Positions 60,520 through 64,000 of a stretch of 64,000 bases of DNA are shown here, piece by piece; within the stretch, counting starts at the first letter, position 1; the number at the start of each line of letters is the position of its first letter. The stretch is from Desmodesmus armatus (taxonomy: Eukaryota > Chlorophyta > Chlorophyceae > Sphaeropleales > Scenedesmaceae): contig VIIQ02000649.1 in assembly GCA_007449985.2 (NCBI GenBank), forward strand, positions 124,001 to 188,000, in the 5' to 3' direction. The notes beneath the pieces were generated by a model that was given only the letters and a program-made list of their open reading frames with translations, was not told where the DNA came from and ran no database searches. The translations under genes were made by a program, and so were the position numbers.

Positions 60520-61812
60520 ATGGCGGGTACTGAACCATCCTTGCTGCTGGCGCTGCCGGACCCCTGCTTCTTGGTGGTGCTGCAATGCTTAGCGGCTGAC
60601 GACCTGCCCAGCTTGTTCAGCGCCGCCAGGACCCACAGCAGGCTGCACCAGGCAGCTGTGCTGGCACTGCACAGCATGACAGTGGAGTTGACCAAACAGC
60701 AGCAGATGGAAGGCGTGCTGCAGTACCTCGGCAAGCATGGCCGCCATGTGAGCAGTGTTGATATCTCTGGGGGTGACAATGGTGCAGTCACACTCCGTGG
60801 GCTGCCATCAACCCTGCAGCTGAGCAGCCTACAGATGTCTGGTTTGGGCGTACAGCTTGGGCCGCGCGATGGTTTCCAGGGCGTGCTGGCGGCTGCCGCA
60901 GTGGTAGCAGCCCTTAAACAGCTTCGGCTCAACGATAGCCTGCTGCTTGATGGTGACGAGCAGCTGGCAGCGGCACTGTCACAGCTGCCTACTGGACTAG
61001 AGCACCTCAGCATCAGCGGCCTGCAGTCCAACAGTGGGTTAGTGCAGTTCCCAACCAGTGTGTTTCATCAGCTGCCACAACTTACCTTCCTTGAGCTTGC
61101 TGGTGTTGAGGTACAGGGCGCTGACAAGCCCAGCCCTGCCCTAAAGCCCCTGCAAGCCCTGACCCGGCTGGTTGACCTGCGGCTGCGCGTGGATCACCAC
61201 TGTGATGTCAAAGTCACCTTGCTGTCAGGCATGTCGGGCAACCTGACGCGCTTTGAGGTGGCGAGGTGCAGCATCGAGCCAGGTGTCTTCGCTGGGAAGG
61301 TCAAGCTGCAGCACCTGCAGCTGCAATCTTGTGAGGGCCCTGTTGGTCCACTGCTGTCTCACCTGCAGGACCTGCAGCAGCTGACACACCTTGACTTGGC
61401 GTACAGCCTGCGAGCAGATGAGGCCGACACCCCTCCTGCAGCAGCGTATGCCGCCCTGACAGCAAGCAGCAAGCTGCAGTGCCTCAATATTCGTTGGTGC
61501 AGGCTGCCAGCAGGTGCATGGCAGCACATGTTCCCCGCCAGCAGGCAGCTGCCACACTTGCAGGCCCTTGACATCTCCTGTGTATGGCAGCCATCTGGCG
61601 AGTATGCTGCAGCAATTGAAGGCAGCCGGCTTGTCAGCTGCTGTCCTGGCCTGCAGTCCTTGAACATGGATCAAAAACAGTACAGCGCAGAGCTGCTGGC
61701 TCCGCTGCAGGAGCTGAGCAGGCTGCACACACTCACCTTGAGGTTGAACACTAGAGACTTTGACGTGTATGCTGACATCAGCGTCATATCACCCTGCTCC
61801 TGCCCTTGCTGA
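60520..61812 (+). CDS. F-box-like leucine-rich-repeat protein, copy 3, C-terminally truncated
   Basis: A single open exon of 1293 nt (430 aa), starting MAGTEPSLLLALPDPCF. It shares with copies 1 and 2 the F-box-like start (CLAADD then SLFSAARTHSRL) and the LRR ladder (LTHLDLAYSL, LQCLNIRWCRLPAGAWQHMF, LVSCCPGLQSLNMD). After LSRLHTLTLRLNT the similarity ends and a stop follows in DFDVYADISVISPCSCPC. The last repeats and the VWRQ exon present in copies 1 and 2 are missing. Either this copy is 3'-truncated, perhaps by the rearranged sequence beyond 61812, or an unseen intron follows. I favour truncation. Expression is unknown. Confidence 0.72.
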   Translation: MAGTEPSLLLALPDPCFLVVLQCLAADDLPSLFSAARTHSRLHQAAVLALHSMTVELTKQQQMEGVLQYLGKHGRHVSSVDISGGDNGAVTLRGLPSTLQLSSLQMSGLGVQLGPRDGFQGVLAAAAVVAALKQLRLNDSLLLDGDEQLAAALSQLPTGLEHLSISGLQSNSGLVQFPTSVFHQLPQLTFLELAGVEVQGADKPSPALKPLQALTRLVDLRLRVDHHCDVKVTLLSGMSGNLTRFEVARCSIEPGVFAGKVKLQHLQLQSCEGPVGPLLSHLQDLQQLTHLDLAYSLRADEADTPPAAAYAALTASSKLQCLNIRWCRLPAGAWQHMFPASRQLPHLQALDISCVWQPSGEYAAAIEGSRLVSCCPGLQSLNMDQKQYSAELLAPLQELSRLHTLTLRLNTRDFDVYADISVISPCSCPC

Positions 61813-62460
61813 TGCATATGCTTATGCTGTGCTGTGCACTGAAGTATGACTTGCATGCATTGAATGAGAGTACAACTGTGCACGTACATACAACTGAGGG
61901 AAAAAGAAGAGAGCTCATATTGCTTGGGTGTTGCTGAGTGTTTACTGCTGATACCCCCCCCCCCCCACGTTGATGCGGGTAACCAAGGGCATGCAGCAAC
62001 GTGCACAGCAAACTCGGCCAAGCATCAGAGTATGCTGAACAAAATGCCTACCCTCCAAACCAAGACAAGTATCAGCCAGGACTACATGCGAGTGCGAATG
62101 CACATGCATGTGGCATGCACACCATAACCCAGAAAAAGGTGCACAAACCCTAGCACAACTGCACCAAAGTAACAGCCAGACACTTGGCTGGGTTCTGGCT
62201 AAGGCACAACTGTGCAGAAGCCCTGCGGATGAGCACAAGCCGGGCACTGCATGCACCCTTAGCACTGCATCCTGTCAGTGGCGTGCCCCGCAGGCACTGA
62301 AAAAGTGAGAAAAACTAGTATGTGCGGCCCCATGCTTCATGAAAGGTCAAACTGGATGCCTATTGACAACAACTGGGCATGTGCAAACTGCCCACCAACC
62401 ACCAAACTGTGTTCATCTGTTGTGCAGACCCATGCTGCTTACTCTACAACACACAATACT
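61813..62460. other. Breakpoint-like spacer with C-tract
   Basis: This is the interval after truncated LRR copy 3. It includes a C homopolymer of about 14 at 61954-61967. No exon is supported. It would be the 3' flank of the minus-strand sequences that follow. Confidence 0.4.
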
Positions 62461-63083
62461 CTACACAGCAGGGATCACAACCACTCCTGCTGCCACAACT
62501 GCAGGCAGCACACGCCTCCCCATGTATGGGTTGAGGTGCACCAACACAATCGGCTCCTCAATCACCACCTCCTGCAAGCCTGTAACCAGCTTACACCGAC
62601 TGATGCGTGTGATAAAGCTGGCTGGCAGCACACCTGCTGCTGCCAGGCTCTCACAGTGAGCGTGCAAAATGGTGCTCACATCACCACCAGAGAGAACATG
62701 CGCGCCTTCAGCAAAGCCCAACCTGCTCAGACTACTGCTGTCCTGCATAGAGGCACGGACTGCAGACCCAAAGCATGGGTTCCTGAGCACTCCCTCTGGG
62801 CAGCAGTATGCCAGTACTAACCGCACTGGCTCCTGCTCCCCTGGCGCCAAGCGCCGCAAACCCAAAGCATCCCCCACAGCAGCCCCCAAAGGAATGCTGC
62901 CTGGGAAAACCACCTGCTGCTCCCTGAAATCCAGGAGGGCAGCTCCCTCTCCTGATAAAGACAACCCGACATCCACGCTGCGCACAACCTCCAGATGGGC
63001 TGTCACAGGCTCCAGCAAGCCAAAGGCCCGTGGTTGCACCACGTACGCCTCTACAACTGCAGTGACGGCTGCCATGCCGCACC
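62461..63083 (-). CDS. Unrecognised ORF next to retroelement-like sequence
   Basis: On the minus strand an open frame runs from a good acceptor (tgcatgcag just above 63083) to a stop at 62461, about 207 codons. It has protein-like composition: VEAYVVQPRAFGLLEPVTAH, LLDFREQQVVFPGSIPLG, SFITRISRCKLVTGLQEV and a hydrophobic end MGRRVLPAVVAAGVVVIP. A donor gtatgt at about 63161 could splice a short upstream exon onto it, starting MVGVLWCGMAA. I do not recognise a family. It may be an accessory ORF or 3' part of the adjacent element, or an unrelated host gene. Confidence 0.4.
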
Positions 63084-63244
63084 TGCATGCACATTGCAAT
63101 CAGAGGCAAAAAGCATCCCAAAAGAAAACAAGTGAAAGCAGCCCTGCCAAATGAGGATACACATACCACAAAACCCCAACCATCCATCCCAGCCCTCCCA
63201 GTGCAGCCTTCCCTGGTGTGCAGCAGCGGCCCTAAGGCGGCATG

Positions 63245-64000
63245 CTACTGTTCCAGGGATGGCGGCGCAGGGATCGCCACTGCTGAGGGCAGCTGCGTGC
63301 CAGCCGGCATGAGCCACTTGGTGAGTGCCCGCCGGGTGGCTTCCTGGGTAGCCCCATCCTGATGCACTACCAGGAAGTAGTAGGGCCTGTACTGTGCCCC
63401 TCGGTAGTGCACCCTGCCCCAGTAGCTGGCTGGCAGCCCCGTTGCCGGGTCGTGCTTGCTCTTGAGCAGCAACCTGCCATCCAACCCTGCTGCTGTGTCA
63501 TCCCTGCGACGCATGGCTGCAGAAGGGAACAGCACTGGGCGCTGCACCTCACCCTGAATGAGCTGGCGCTGCTGCTCCCGTGCTGCTGCATCTGCTGAGG
63601 TGTAGCCCTCCTCCACACACTGCGGGCAAAGCCAATCCCCGCTGGGTACTGCATTGATCGGCGGCTGCAAGCAGAATGTGTGATACCCTGCGTTGCATAT
63701 GTCGCACAGCAGCAGATGGGATTCTGGCTCCTCCCACCCGCACACATCACACACGATATGGTCCACATCATCCACCAGCAGAGGGTCAACCGCCCCATCC
63801 AAGTGCGGCAGGTGGCAGGGCGCGCAGTGGTCGCTGTGGACCTCTGCTGTGCGGCCGCACTTGCCCTGCAACTGCAGCACCCCTGACGGCAGGACCTGCT
63901 TGACCCTGAGAATGCTGGGCTTTGCCTGCGGCTGCAGCGTACTGTGTCGCTGCAACTGCTGTGTGTACACATAGTCCCCTGGCTGGAACCGGTACATGCG
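63245..64000 (-). CDS. PHD-finger protein resembling an algal LTR-retroelement polyprotein C-terminus (partial)
   Basis: The frame is open at the right edge of the window and ends at TAG 63245, 250 aa from the first Met. It begins RFQPGDYVYTQQ, followed by LRVKQVLPSGVLQLQG and then HCAPCHLP. This resembles the segment after the integrase core in chlorophyte LTR-retrotransposon polyproteins. A canonical C4HC3 PHD finger follows: IVCDVCGWEE, LLLCDICNAGYHTFCL and DWLCPQC. After it come YWGRVHYRGAQYRPYYFLVV and KWLMPAGTQLP. PHD fingers read histone H3 tails, so a chromatin-targeting role for integration is inferred. No integrase or reverse transcriptase is in the window, so the retroelement assignment rests on resemblance alone. 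A host PHD gene is the alternative. Confidence 0.62.
   Translation of the reverse strand, partial: RMYRFQPGDYVYTQQLQRHSTLQPQAKPSILRVKQVLPSGVLQLQGKCGRTAEVHSDHCAPCHLPHLDGAVDPLLVDDVDHIVCDVCGWEEPESHLLLCDICNAGYHTFCLQPPINAVPSGDWLCPQCVEEGYTSADAAAREQQRQLIQGEVQRPVLFPSAAMRRRDDTAAGLDGRLLLKSKHDPATGLPASYWGRVHYRGAQYRPYYFLVVHQDGATQEATRRALTKWLMPAGTQLPSAVAIPAPPSLEQ

Noticed and set aside
1..64000. Search for CRISPR arrays, rRNA genes, bacterial operons or IS elements
   Set aside because: None seen; intron-rich genes and eukaryotic families make prokaryotic features implausible.

Overview
This window looks like nuclear DNA of a green alga, most likely a chlorophycean. The genes are intron-rich, with GT..AG introns that mostly end in ctgcag. 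CAG/CTG-rich codons give Gln/Ala/Leu/Ser-rich proteins. Several homologues are plant- or algal-type: a RAP-domain organelle RNA protein, an SnRK2 kinase and a plastid-like coiled-coil membrane protein. TGTAA motifs, the usual chlorophyte polyadenylation signal, follow several stop codons. The clade is inferred from these traits; no rRNA or organelle marker is present. I rebuilt gene models by joining exons by eye. Where exon lengths sum to an intact frame I say so.

Layout. A RAP-domain gene (+, 1341-4881) is followed by a head-to-head pair for ergothioneine synthesis: an EgtB-type sulfoxide synthase (-, 6022-9578) and an EgtD-type histidine methyltransferase (+, about 9891-13230). Next come three genes of the early secretory pathway: a TEX261/SVP26-like membrane protein (-, 14512-15550), the Golgi tether subunit COG4 (+, 16012-25444, 17 exons) and a fusion of a nucleotide-sugar transporter to a LicD/fukutin-type transferase (-, 28291-32230). 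A coiled-coil membrane protein of plastid type (-, 32565-34739 and upstream) and an SnRK2 kinase (-, 37032-40579) follow. Then come a PNUTS-like PP1 regulator with an added CXXC-type finger (+, 41953-49263), a small membrane protein (-, 50621-51708) and three tandem F-box-like/LRR genes (+, 52264-61812), the third truncated. The right edge (-) carries the 3' end of a PHD-finger ORF resembling algal LTR-retroelement polyproteins, plus an unrecognised ORF.

How they work together. EgtD would trimethylate histidine to hercynine and EgtB would add the sulfur, so the pair is a compact two-gene pathway sharing an intergenic region of about 312 bp. TEX261, COG4 and the transporter-LicD fusion all act at the ER/Golgi.

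Most unusual features: decayed tandem copies of exon edges in the COG4 introns (six loci); two long near-perfect intronic foldbacks (COG4 and SnRK2); the transporter-LicD fusion with an extra membrane segment; and the divergent split EgtB/EgtD pair.
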